Source: DASXYG01 sp036502625 (GTDB lineage: Bacteria; Actinomycetota; Actinomycetes; Streptosporangiales; Streptosporangiaceae). Taken from it: DNA of 64,000 bases. The DNA lies in assembly GCA_036502625.1 (NCBI GenBank), contig DASXYG010000005.1, positions 62,001 through 126,000 of the forward strand. Reading direction: 5' to 3'. Position 1 is the stretch's first letter; each line of letters starts with the position of its first letter. The translations under genes were made by a program, and so were the position numbers. Below, piece after piece: positions 1 through 7,678 of this stretch. The notes under the pieces are model-generated. The model ran no database searches. It worked only from the letters and a program-made list of their open reading frames with translations, and had not been told where the DNA came from.

Positions 1-572
1 TACTTCCAGCGCAGGGTGTCCGTACGGGCGACCGCGGCGAACCCGCTGCCGGACAGGTCGGCGGCAATCGTCTCGGCGAGCTCGTCGGTGCCGGACGGAT
101 AGCGGCCGAGGTCGAGGATTCCGGACAGCGGTGTCCCCGACGCCGCTACCTCGCCCGGGTCCATATGGGTGGCGGGCAGCCAGACGAGCATCGCGTAGAC
201 GCGCGCGAACCTGCGCAGCGCGATCCGCTCGTTCTCCACGCCGTTCTGCGCGCACACCACCGGCAGGTCCGCCACATCGGCGCCGTCGACCGGCCACGTC
301 AGCGCGGCCTCAAGCGCGCCCGCGGTGTCCTGCGTCTTGGTGGCGAGCACGAGGACGTCGCCGGCGCGCAGCCGTACGCCGCCGGACGCGCTGTCGGCCA
401 CGGGGACGGCGAGGCTCAGCGTCTCGTCGGGGGTGCGCAGCGTGAGGCCGCGGTCGCGCATGGCCTCGTAGTGCGCGCCCCGCGCCACGAGCAGCACCTC
501 GTGCCCGGCGTGGAAGAGCCGGCCGCCGATCGTTCCGCCGACCGCGCCGGCGCCGATGATCACATATCGCAT
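1..572 (-). CDS. 2-dehydropantoate 2-reductase-like protein (3' end missing)
   Basis: The reading frame starts at an ATG whose first base is 572 and runs off the left edge. About 190 residues are visible. The N-terminus is a Rossmann dinucleotide site (IIGAGAVGGTIGG), followed by the ketopantoate reductase pattern: an A-T-K-T segment after strand 4 and a CAQNGVEN segment typical of the ApbA/PanE N-terminal domain. The family reduces ketopantoate with NADPH in pantothenate synthesis, but many paralogues act on other 2-oxo acids, so the substrate is open. The gene lies 35 bases downstream of the oxidoreductase gene on the same strand and is probably co-transcribed with it. The C-terminal substrate domain is outside the window. 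Confidence 0.82.
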   Translation of the reverse strand, partial: MRYVIIGAGAVGGTIGGRLFHAGHEVLLVARGAHYEAMRDRGLTLRTPDETLSLAVPVADSASGGVRLRAGDVLVLATKTQDTAGALEAALTWPVDGADVADLPVVCAQNGVENERIALRRFARVYAMLVWLPATHMDPGEVAASGTPLSGILDLGRYPSGTDELAETIAADLSGSGFAAVARTDTLRWK

Positions 573-607
573 GCGAACGATCCTGGCACGGCGCCGGCGG
601 CGGCTTC

Positions 608-1585
608 CTACGGGTATACGAGCACGCGGCCGAGGTTGGCCCGCGCCTCGAGCACCTCGTGCGCCTGCGGGGCCTCGGACAGCTTGAACGACGCGTGCAG
701 CGCCGTGCGCACGCGGCCGCTCGCGAGGTAGCCGGTGGCCTCGGTGATGTCCGCGCGGGCCAGGCCGGGCGCGGCGGCGCGCAGCCCCAGCAGGGAGTAG
801 CCCGCTACGGACTTGAGCGCGAAGAGCTCGCCGACGGACACCGACGCCAGCGCGCCGTCGGCCGCGCCGTAGACGACCGCGCGGCCGAACGGGGCGAGCA
901 GGCCGAGCTCCTGCCGGAACACCTCGCCGCCGATGGAGTCGAGCAGCACGTCCACGCCGCCCGGTGCGGCGGCGCGTACCCGGTCCGCCCAGTCGGGCTC
1001 GGTGTAGTCGACGGCGACGTCGGCGCCGAGCCCGCGCACGAAGTCCAGCTTGGCGGCCGAGCCCGCGGTGGCGATCACCGTGCCCGCGCCCAGTACGTGC
1101 TTCGCGATCTGCACGGCGAGGTGGCCGATGCCGCCGGCCGCCGCGTCGATCAGCACGGTCTCGCCCGGTTCGAGGCGGGCCAGCCGGGGGAGGCGCAGCG
1201 CGATGGGCGCGGCCATCGGGAGCATGGTGGCGTCGGCGTCCGCGATGCCGTCCGGCACCGGCGCGAGCCACTGCTCGTCGACGACCGCGGCGTCGGCGAA
1301 CGCGTCCTCGCTCAGCCCGGCGGCGCGCTCGCCGATCCGGTCCGCGGAGACGCCCTCGCCGACCGCGTCGATCGTGCCGACCACGTCTCCGGTGAGCGTG
1401 TTGGGCACCGGCCGGTGGAAGATCGAGTCCTCGGGGCCGCCGCGCCGCAGCTTGGTGTCCACGAAGTTCGCGCCGACGACCTCGGTCCGCAGCCGCACCT
1501 GGCCGGGGCCGGGATCGGGCTCCGCGGCGTCTTCGATCTGGAGGACCTCGGGCCCGCCATACTGGTGGTACCGCACACGTCGCAT
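608..1585 (-). CDS. Zinc-independent MDR family NADPH:quinone oxidoreductase-like protein
   Basis: 325 residues, the normal length for the quinone oxidoreductase (QOR) branch of the medium-chain dehydrogenase/reductase superfamily. The N-terminal GroES-like domain opens with the typical YHQYGGPEVL signature. The cofactor domain has the AAAGGIGHLAVQIAK motif near residue 150, and the structural-zinc cysteines of alcohol dehydrogenases are absent. The family reduces quinones or enones with NADPH in the cytosol. The gene is divergent from a TetR regulator starting 90 bases away, and the twin operator-like repeats between them suggest TetR control. The ketopantoate-reductase-like gene follows in the same direction. 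The physiological substrate cannot be inferred. Confidence 0.88.
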   Translation of the reverse strand: MRRVRYHQYGGPEVLQIEDAAEPDPGPGQVRLRTEVVGANFVDTKLRRGGPEDSIFHRPVPNTLTGDVVGTIDAVGEGVSADRIGERAAGLSEDAFADAAVVDEQWLAPVPDGIADADATMLPMAAPIALRLPRLARLEPGETVLIDAAAGGIGHLAVQIAKHVLGAGTVIATAGSAAKLDFVRGLGADVAVDYTEPDWADRVRAAAPGGVDVLLDSIGGEVFRQELGLLAPFGRAVVYGAADGALASVSVGELFALKSVAGYSLLGLRAAAPGLARADITEATGYLASGRVRTALHASFKLSEAPQAHEVLEARANLGRVLVYP

Positions 1586-1622
1586 GATGATCCTTCGGAT
1601 AGAGGCGGTCCGGACGGTAAAG

Positions 1623-1671
1623 TGGACCGCAGGTCAACTTGGCCCACCGTACTGGACCGGCGGTCAACTTG
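1623..1671. promoter_or_regulatory. Twin TetR-type operator between the oxidoreductase and tetR genes
   Basis: Two near-identical 19-base direct copies lie at 1623-1641 and 1653-1671, 30 bases apart. Each contains an imperfect dyad of the form TTGACC-N3-GGTCCA, the usual TetR operator size. They end 3 bases before the preferred ATG of the downstream tetR gene. Binding there would block both tetR translation/transcription and the divergent oxidoreductase promoter. This role is inferred from position and symmetry. Confidence 0.55.
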
Positions 1672-1674
1672 TCT

Positions 1675-2304
1675 ATGGAGGCGTCGATGGCCGAGGCCCG
1701 CCGGGAGCGCGCGGACGCCGTACGGAACCGGAAGGCGATCCTCGCCGCGACCGAGGACCTGCTGACCAGCCATCCGCCGCACCAGGTCTCCATCGAGCGG
1801 ATCGCCGCGGCCGCCGGGGTCGGCAAGGGCACCGTCTTCCACCGGTTCGGCAGCCGTACGGGCCTGATGGTCGCGCTGATGACCGAGCGCGCGACGGCCC
1901 TCGGCGAGGCGGTCGCCGACGGGCCGCCGCCGCTCGGCCCCGGCGCGCCGCCCCGGGAGCGGCTGCTGGCGTTCCTCGACGCCGTCTTCGCCGTCATCAG
2001 CCGCAACAAGGGCCTGCTCGCCACGCTCGGCGGCGAGATCCCCGCGGCCCACGGCGACGCGGACGCCGACGGCGCGTGCCCGCGCACGTCCCACCCCGTC
2101 TACGCGGCCTGGCACGCGCACATCACCGCGCTGATCACCGCGGAGCGCCCCGGCCTCGACGCCTCGACGCTGGCCGACATCCTGCTCAGCCCGCTGCACA
2201 GCAGCGTGATCATCCACGATCTCCAGCGCGGCGAGGGCCCGCGCGTGGCCGCGGCCGTCCGCGTACTGGTCGCCGCCGTCCTCGACGCCCCACAGGAGCC
2301 GTGA
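1675..2304 (+). CDS. TetR/AcrR family transcriptional regulator
   Basis: 209 residues from the ATG at 1675; a second ATG follows at 1687, and an upstream in-frame TTG at 1639 would run through the operator repeats and is unlikely. The N-terminal helix-turn-helix (VSIERIAAAAGVGKGTVFH, then a GSRTGLM helix) is classic TetR. The C-terminal ligand domain is divergent and gives no ligand. It is divergent from the MDR oxidoreductase gene and almost certainly represses it and itself through the repeats at 1623-1671. An FmdB-type gene follows 18 bases downstream. Confidence 0.9.
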   Translation: MEASMAEARRERADAVRNRKAILAATEDLLTSHPPHQVSIERIAAAAGVGKGTVFHRFGSRTGLMVALMTERATALGEAVADGPPPLGPGAPPRERLLAFLDAVFAVISRNKGLLATLGGEIPAAHGDADADGACPRTSHPVYAAWHAHITALITAERPGLDASTLADILLSPLHSSVIIHDLQRGEGPRVAAAVRVLVAAVLDAPQEP

Positions 2305-2322
2305 CGCGCCTATCCTTGGCGC

Positions 2323-2535
2323 ATGCCGCGTTATGAGTACCGTTGCCGGGCCTGCGGGGACACCTTCGAGCAGACGCGTCCGATGAGCGAGGCCGGCGCG
2401 CCCGCCGCCTGCCCCAGCGGGCACGACGACACGGTGAAGCTGCTGTCGACGGTCGCGATGACCGGGCGGTCGGGCGGCGCCGGGCCCGCGCCGGGCGGCG
2501 GCTGCTGCGGCGGCGCCTGCGGCTGCGGCCACTGA
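2323..2535 (+). CDS. FmdB family zinc-ribbon protein
   Basis: 70 residues. The N-terminus MPRYEYRCRACGDTFE is the signature of the FmdB/CxxC_CXXC_SSSS family, with two CxxC-type pairs (CRAC near residue 8; the second pair is reduced to a single Cys in ACPSGH). The tail is rich in Gly and Cys (GGGCCGGACGCGH). The family is named after a putative regulator of formamidase, but its biochemical role is unknown. It may belong to the tetR transcript, since only 18 bases separate them. Confidence 0.85.
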   Translation: MPRYEYRCRACGDTFEQTRPMSEAGAPAACPSGHDDTVKLLSTVAMTGRSGGAGPAPGGGCCGGACGCGH

Positions 2536-2538
2536 CCC

Positions 2539-3297
2539 CTAGGCGCCCGGCAGCACGACCGTGACGTACGACCCGGTCGTACGGAAACCGAGCCGGGCGT
2601 AGACCGCGCGGGCCGGGTTGCCGTGGCTGACGGCCAGGCCCAGCACCGCGTCGCCGTGGCCCGCGGCGACCGCCTCGGCGCGGCGGAGCAGCAGCGTGCC
2701 GAGCCCGGCGTACGCCTCCGCCGGGTCGCGCATCACGTTGAAGACCCAGGTCTCCCCGGGCCGGTGGCCGTTCAGCACGGCCGCGACCGGCCGGTCGCCG
2801 GCGTAGACGGCCGCGCTTGACGGGCACGGCGGGGGTGTCGCGTCGCGCAGTAGGTCGGTGGCCGCCTCGTGGAGCCGCGCGAGGCCGTCCACGGGCGAGT
2901 GGTCCGGGTGGCCGGGCGGGTACGCGCGCTCGGTCAGCGCGCGCAGGTCGGCCACGGGTGCGTCCGGCCCGGCGCGCAGCGGCACGAGCCGGAGCCCGGC
3001 GGGCGGCTCCAGCTCGGCCCACTCGGCGGGCGGCGGGTCGGCGCGCAGGTCGCGCAGCATCTGGTACGAGTGGCGCATGCGGGTGGCGCCCGCGTCGAGC
3101 AGCGCCGCGCTGAGCGCCTCACCCGTCACGATGACCCATCCGGGCCGCTCCGCCAGCAGCGCGGCGACCACCTCGGCGCGCGGCGCCAGCTCCGCGACCA
3201 GTTCGGCGCACGGCATGCCGGCGCGCGTCTCCCGCGTGTAGCGCGCCACGACCGTGCCGCCGGCGCCGGTCAGCTCCTCGTCGGGCCCGTCCGTCAT
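2539..3297 (-). CDS. GNAT family N-acetyltransferase
   Basis: 252 residues from the ATG at 3297; longer in-frame extensions upstream run into the phn promoter region and were not used. The C-terminal half carries the GNAT fold: the acetyl-CoA loop region (YAGLGTLLLRRAEA), then LGLAVSHGNPARAVYARLGF, in which the N-x-x-A-x-x-x-Y-x-x-x-G-F motif is characteristic. The N-terminal half is a degenerate second GNAT-like domain, as often seen in actinobacteria. The acceptor is unknown. The gene is divergent from the phosphonate operon and convergent with fmdB (3 bases between stops). Confidence 0.82.
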   Translation of the reverse strand: MTDGPDEELTGAGGTVVARYTRETRAGMPCAELVAELAPRAEVVAALLAERPGWVIVTGEALSAALLDAGATRMRHSYQMLRDLRADPPPAEWAELEPPAGLRLVPLRAGPDAPVADLRALTERAYPPGHPDHSPVDGLARLHEAATDLLRDATPPPCPSSAAVYAGDRPVAAVLNGHRPGETWVFNVMRDPAEAYAGLGTLLLRRAEAVAAGHGDAVLGLAVSHGNPARAVYARLGFRTTGSYVTVVLPGA

Positions 3298-3351
3298 GCG
3301 CCGATTCTGGCCCGCCGGCATGGCCGGGCGCGACCGGGTTTCCCCGCCGCC

Positions 3352-3373
3352 CTTCACGGTCCGTTCACGTCCG
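3352..3373 (+). promoter_or_regulatory. Candidate PHO box (PhoP binding site) for the phn operon
   Basis: Two adjacent 11-base units, 3352-3362 and 3363-3373, each contain TTCACG in the same register, exactly 11 bases apart. Actinobacterial PhoP boxes are direct repeats of 11-base units with a conserved GTTCACC-like core. The site is about 95 bases upstream of phnD, the first gene of the phosphonate operon, which is expected to be induced by phosphate starvation. The match of spacing, core and position is good; binding is inferred. Confidence 0.6.
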
Positions 3374-3384
3374 GGCCGGTGAGG

Positions 3385-3404
3385 GGGCGTACCGCCGTAC
3401 GCCC
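3385..3404. promoter_or_regulatory. Palindrome in the phnD leader, possible PhnF operator or hairpin
   Basis: A perfect dyad GGGCGTAC-N4-GTACGCCC lies between the PHO box and the phnD start. GntR/HutC regulators such as PhnF bind short GT...AC dyads, and phnF is the fourth gene of this operon. It could also fold as an RNA hairpin in the 5' leader. The word CGTACG is unusually common across this window, which lowers confidence. Confidence 0.35.
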
Positions 3405-3466
3405 GAGGTCGTCCGCGCCGCCGACCGTGGTCGCCGCACCCCGAACGACGACCTTCCGGAGCGAAC

Positions 3467-4402
3467 ATGAAGCGATCCGCCGCCGCCGTCCTCGCGGCCG
3501 CCGGCGCCCTCGGCGCCCTCGGCCTCGCCGGATGCGGCTCCTCGCAGGCCGCCGCGGGCGACGGCGGCCTCACCTTCGCCGCCATCCCGTCCGAGCAGGG
3601 CGCCGACGCGGCCCTGAAGTACGACACCCTCACCAAGCTGCTGGAGAAGCGCACCGGCGAGAAGGTGACGTTCGTCAAGTCGACGAACTACAACGCGGTC
3701 ATCGAGGGCATGGTGTCCGGCAAGATCGACGTCGCCGAGTTCGGCCCCCTGTCGTACGTCCTGGCCCGCCACAACGGCGCGAAGGTCACGCCGGTCGCCT
3801 CGCTGGCCCCCAAGAACGCCCCGGCCACCTATTACAGCTACGGGCTCGTGCCGAAGGGCAGCCCGGTCACGAGCCTGTCCCAGTTCACGGGCAAGACGGT
3901 CTGCTACGTCGACCCGAGCAGTACGTCCGGCTACCTGTTCCCGACGGCGGCGCTGAAGGGCGTGGGGATCGACTCCCAGAAGGACGTCAAGCCGGTCTTC
4001 GCCGGCGGCCACGACACCTCCGCGCTGTCGATCAAGAGCGGCAAGTGCGACGTCGGGTTCGCCGACAGCACGATGGTCGACCAGATCCTCCCCGGCAAGG
4101 GCGCGCTGAAGAAGGGCGACCTGAAGGTCATCTGGAGGTCCACGCCGATCCCGAACGACCCGCTGACCGTGCGCGACGCGCTGCCGGCGGGCGTACGGAA
4201 GAAGATCACCGACGCGCTGGTGCACGACGCCAACAAGCCGAGCCTGGTCAAGCTCGGCATCTGCACGGACGAGGCGTCCTGCACGGTCACGTCCGACCCG
4301 ACGATCTGGGGCACCAAGCCGGTGACCGACAAGACGTTCGACCCGGTCCGCACCGTCTGCGCGGCCACCAAGGACAAGCAGTGCACGGGCGCGGCGGGAT
4401 GA
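3467..4402 (+). CDS. phnD: Phosphonate ABC transporter substrate-binding lipoprotein PhnD
   Basis: 311 residues. The signal sequence ends in a lipobox, L-A-G-C with Cys23 as the lipid-modified residue, so the mature protein is tethered outside the membrane. The mature part matches PhnD/PhnD-like binding proteins: FAAIPSEQG near residue 40, the NYNAVIEGMVSGKIDVAEFG segment, and the later ADSTMVDQIL region. It captures phosphonates or phosphate esters for the PhnC-PhnE importer. A GGAG ribosome site precedes the ATG. Its stop codon overlaps the phnC start (ATGA). Placing phnD before phnC differs from the E. coli order phnC-D-E. Confidence 0.93.
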   Translation: MKRSAAAVLAAAGALGALGLAGCGSSQAAAGDGGLTFAAIPSEQGADAALKYDTLTKLLEKRTGEKVTFVKSTNYNAVIEGMVSGKIDVAEFGPLSYVLARHNGAKVTPVASLAPKNAPATYYSYGLVPKGSPVTSLSQFTGKTVCYVDPSSTSGYLFPTAALKGVGIDSQKDVKPVFAGGHDTSALSIKSGKCDVGFADSTMVDQILPGKGALKKGDLKVIWRSTPIPNDPLTVRDALPAGVRKKITDALVHDANKPSLVKLGICTDEASCTVTSDPTIWGTKPVTDKTFDPVRTVCAATKDKQCTGAAG

Positions 4403-5205
4403 CGGCCGGGACCAACGCCGGCACGGTGGCGGGCGCCCGTGCCGGGTCCGCGCCCGTACCGGCCGCCGCCGTCGAGGTCGCCGGGCTGGTCAAGGCGTTC
4501 GGCGAGGTACGGGCCTGCGACGGCATCGAGCTGAGCGTCGGGCCCGGCGAGCTGGTCGGGCTGCTCGGGCGTTCGGGTTCGGGCAAGTCGACGCTGCTGC
4601 GCCACCTGAACGCGCTGACCCGGCCGGACGCCGGCACGATCCGGGTGCTCGGCACCGACGTGGCGGCCGCGCGCGGCGCCGCGCTGCGCGGCCTGCGGCG
4701 CCGCGTCGGCGTGGTGTTCCAGCAGTTCAACCTGGTCGGCAGGCTGACGGTGCTGGAGAACGTGCTGACCGGCGCGCTCGGCCGGGTGCGCGGCCCCCGG
4801 TACGGGCTGCTCACCTGGTCGCGGGCCGACCGCGCGGAGGCCGTCGCCCAGCTCGGCCGGGTGGGCCTCGCGGACCGCGCGTACCAGCGGGCGGACAGCC
4901 TCTCCGGCGGGCAGCAGCAGCGGGTGGCCATCGCCCGGATGCTCATGCAGCGCCCGGAGCTGGTGCTGGCCGACGAGCCCGTCGCGTCGCTGGACCCGGA
5001 GACCGCGGCCGGGGTGATGGACCTGCTGTTCCGCGTCTGCGTCGAGGACCGGCTCACGATCGTGTGCACGCTGCACCAGATCGAGCTGGCGCTGAGCTGG
5101 ACCCGCCGCGTCGTGGGCCTGCGCGACGGCGCCGTCGTCCTGGACGCGCCCACCCACACCCTCGACGCCGGCCGCCTGCGCGGCCTCTACACGGAGGCGC
5201 CGTGA
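4399..5205 (+). CDS. phnC: Phosphonate ABC transporter ATP-binding protein PhnC
   Basis: 268 residues from the ATG at 4399, which overlaps the phnD stop. Walker A GRSGSGKST is at residues 57-65, the Q-loop at VFQQFNLV, the ABC signature LSGGQQQR near 168, and Walker B LVLADEP near 188. This is the classic PhnC layout, including the insert between Walker A and the signature. It energises uptake through the fused PhnE permease. About 25 Ala/Gly-rich residues precede the conserved domain, so a later start is possible, but the ATGA overlap favours this one. Its end overlaps the phnE start by one base (TGATG). Confidence 0.93.
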   Translation: MTAGTNAGTVAGARAGSAPVPAAAVEVAGLVKAFGEVRACDGIELSVGPGELVGLLGRSGSGKSTLLRHLNALTRPDAGTIRVLGTDVAAARGAALRGLRRRVGVVFQQFNLVGRLTVLENVLTGALGRVRGPRYGLLTWSRADRAEAVAQLGRVGLADRAYQRADSLSGGQQQRVAIARMLMQRPELVLADEPVASLDPETAAGVMDLLFRVCVEDRLTIVCTLHQIELALSWTRRVVGLRDGAVVLDAPTHTLDAGRLRGLYTEAP

Positions 5206-6851
5206 TGCGCGCGGTGGCGCCCGCGCCCGCGCCGGAAGGGGCGGCCCGTACGGCGCCCCGTCCGCCGTGGACCGCGCGGCGCGTCACCGCATGGGTGTTC
5301 CCGCTGGCGTTCACCGCCGCCGGGCTGGCCGCCGCCGCGGAGGTGGGGCTGGATCCCGTACGGCTGGTCAACGGGTTCGCGTCCGTCGGCGGCCTCCTCG
5401 CGCGCTCCTGGCCGCCCACCCTGACCGACCCGATGGCCACGCTGGCGAACATCGGGACGACCACGGCGATGGCCGTGGCCGGAACCGCGCTCGGGCTGGT
5501 GCTCGCGCTGGTCCTCGCCGTCCTGGCGGCACGTCCCACCTCGCACAACCGGTACATGCGCTCCGCCGCAATGGCCGTCATCGTGGGCTGCCGGGCGATC
5601 CCGGACGTCGTCTTCGCGTTCTTCTTCGTCGCGGCGCTCGGCATCGGGCCGCTGCCCGGCGTGCTCGCCCTCGGCCTCCACTCGATCGGCATGCTCGGCA
5701 AGCTCGCCACCGAGGCCATCGAGCGCACCGACGACGGCGTGCGCGAGGCGGTCGCGGGCACCGGGGCGGGACCGCTCCAGCGGCTCGTGTCCGGCGTGCT
5801 GCCGCAGATCATGCCGAACCTGCTGGCCGTCACGCTGTACCGGGTCGACATGAACTTCCGTACGTCCGTACTGCTCGGTGCCGTCGGGGCGGGCGGCATC
5901 GGGCTGCAACTCAGTACCGCGTTCGGGTTCACCGACTACCGCGAGGCCACCGGGCTCGCGCTGGTCACGGTCGGCGTGGTGCTGCTGCTGGAGGCCGTGT
6001 CCGCCGGGCTGCGGCTGCTGCTGCTCGGCCGGACGAGCGGCCGCGGCCCGGCGGTGCCGCCCGTGCGCGGCACCCGCGTGCCGTGGACCCGCGGCCGGGT
6101 GATCACGCACGCGGCCGGGTGGGCGGCGCTCGCGGCGGTGGCGGTGTCCTGCTGGAGCACGGGCGCGACGCCGGCCGCGACCGTACGGCTGGCCACCGGC
6201 ACCGTCGCCGCGCTCGGCAGGTTCTGGCCGCCGTCGTTCGGCCCCGTCGCCGATCTCCTCGGGCCGGGGCTCGCGGAGACCTGCGCAATCGCGATGGCCG
6301 CGACGTTCCTCGGTGTGCTCGCCGGGCTGATGCTCGGCCTGGCCGCCGCGCGCGGCGTGCTGCCCGGCGCGGTGTACGGGGTGGCGCGCGGCGTGCTCGT
6401 GCTGCTCCGCTCGATCCCGGACCTGCTGCTCGTGCTCGTCTTCGTGGCGGCGTTCGGGCTGGTGGAGGGGGCGATGGCGGGCGCGTGCGCGCTGGCCGTC
6501 TGCACCGCGGCGCTGGTCGGGAAGCTGGTCGCGGACTCCGCCGAGGAGGTGCGGGTACGCCCGCGCGAGGCGATCCGCGCGGCCGGCGCCGGGCGGGTGC
6601 AGGAGCTGGCGTCCGGGCTGATCGGCCCGATGGTGCCGGCCCTCGTCGGCAACGCGCTGTACGCGCTCGACGTGAACCTGCGCGCGTTCTTCGTCCTCGG
6701 CGTCGTCGGCGCCGGCGAGCTCGGCTTCGCGGTCAGCCAGAACCTGCGGCTGCTCAACTACGACGTCGTCACCGCGATCGTGCTCCCGGTGTTCGCGCTC
6801 GTGCTGGTCGTCGAGGTGGTCTCCACCCTCGTACGCGGGACGCTGCGGTGA
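5205..6851 (+). CDS. phnE: Fused double PhnE phosphonate ABC permease
   Basis: 548 residues, twice the usual PhnE length of about 260. Two homologous permease halves are joined in one chain: the first EAA-type cytoplasmic loop at residues 181-200 (EAVAGTGAGPLQRL) and the second at 455-474 (EAIRAAGAGRVQEL). Each is preceded by a matching segment (AIPDVVFAFF and SIPDLLLVLV), so the halves are internal duplicates. About a dozen hydrophobic segments are visible. Together they would form the whole pore that normally needs two PhnE subunits. The start ATG at 5205 overlaps the phnC stop; the stop overlaps a potential ATG of phnF. Confidence 0.93.
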   Translation: MRAVAPAPAPEGAARTAPRPPWTARRVTAWVFPLAFTAAGLAAAAEVGLDPVRLVNGFASVGGLLARSWPPTLTDPMATLANIGTTTAMAVAGTALGLVLALVLAVLAARPTSHNRYMRSAAMAVIVGCRAIPDVVFAFFFVAALGIGPLPGVLALGLHSIGMLGKLATEAIERTDDGVREAVAGTGAGPLQRLVSGVLPQIMPNLLAVTLYRVDMNFRTSVLLGAVGAGGIGLQLSTAFGFTDYREATGLALVTVGVVLLLEAVSAGLRLLLLGRTSGRGPAVPPVRGTRVPWTRGRVITHAAGWAALAAVAVSCWSTGATPAATVRLATGTVAALGRFWPPSFGPVADLLGPGLAETCAIAMAATFLGVLAGLMLGLAAARGVLPGAVYGVARGVLVLLRSIPDLLLVLVFVAAFGLVEGAMAGACALAVCTAALVGKLVADSAEEVRVRPREAIRAAGAGRVQELASGLIGPMVPALVGNALYALDVNLRAFFVLGVVGAGELGFAVSQNLRLLNYDVVTAIVLPVFALVLVVEVVSTLVRGTLR

Positions 6852-6943
6852 TGCGGGCGCTTTGTCCGGAAACCGTGCGCGGTTCGCGGCAAAGTCACCC
6901 GGCGGCCACGCCCGTGTTCACCGCGGCGGCGAACGTGCTGGTC

Positions 6944-7678
6944 ATGACAGTTTCCCCGGCTTCGCGGCCGTACGGCATCGCCGACGAACTGGAGACCGAG
7001 CTGCGCGACGTCCCGGTGGGCGCGCGCATGCCGAGCGAGCACGTCCTGGCCGCGCGGTTCGCGGTGAACCGGTCGACCGCGCGCGCCGCGCTCGGCGAAC
7101 TGGAACGCCGCTCCGTGGTGCGGCGCGTGCCGGGGTTCGGCACGTTCCGCCGCGGCCCCTTGACGTACGTGGTCGGCCCGCACACGCCGCCGTCGTTCAG
7201 CGTGGGTGTGCGGCGCGGCGGCGGGCGCCCCGGCCACCGGCTCGTCACCTGCGTGCCGCGCCGCGCGGTGGCCCTCGAACGCGAGCACCTGGACCTCGGC
7301 GCGGGCGCGGTGGTGTGGCTCGTCGAGCGGGTCTTCCTGGTCAACGGGGAGCCCGCCGGGTTCGCCACCAGCGTCCTGCCGCATCGCGGGCTGCCCGGCC
7401 TGGACCGGGCGCTCGCTGACGCCGACTCGCTGCACGCCGTGCTGCGCCGCCGGTACGGCATCACCACGACGCGCGCGGTGTACCGCCTGGGCTGGGCGGA
7501 CGCGCCCGCGCGCGTCGCGCACGCGCTCGGCTCGCCGGAGGACGCCGACCGGGGCGGGCTGTGGCTGGCCGAGAGCGTCAACCGCGCGGGCGGCGGCGAC
7601 CGCGTCGAGTACTCCCGTACGTACATGCGCCCCGACATTCTCAACATCGTCTTCGAGATGGAGGAACCCACCCCGTGA
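6944..7678 (+). CDS. phnF: GntR/HutC family regulator PhnF
   Basis: 244 residues from the ATG at 6944. It has an N-terminal winged helix (IADELETELRDVPVGARMPSEH read across residues 10-32, then VNRSTARAALGELERR) and a C-terminal UTRA effector domain (ending RTYMRPDILNIVFEM). PhnF represses phosphonate genes and probably senses a phosphonate or phosphoribosyl metabolite. The start is uncertain: an in-frame ATG at 6851 overlaps the phnE stop (ATGA) and would add 31 residues, and a GTG lies at 6935. I prefer 6944 because it gives the normal distance to the helix-turn-helix. Its stop overlaps the phnG GTG. Confidence 0.88.
   Translation: MTVSPASRPYGIADELETELRDVPVGARMPSEHVLAARFAVNRSTARAALGELERRSVVRRVPGFGTFRRGPLTYVVGPHTPPSFSVGVRRGGGRPGHRLVTCVPRRAVALEREHLDLGAGAVVWLVERVFLVNGEPAGFATSVLPHRGLPGLDRALADADSLHAVLRRRYGITTTRAVYRLGWADAPARVAHALGSPEDADRGGLWLAESVNRAGGGDRVEYSRTYMRPDILNIVFEMEEPTP

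Noticed and set aside
2869..4398. Long plus-strand frame leading into phnC
   Set aside because: The part before 4399 overlaps the acetyltransferase and phnD genes in other frames and is compositionally random; the phnC start at 4399 has the operon's usual overlap.
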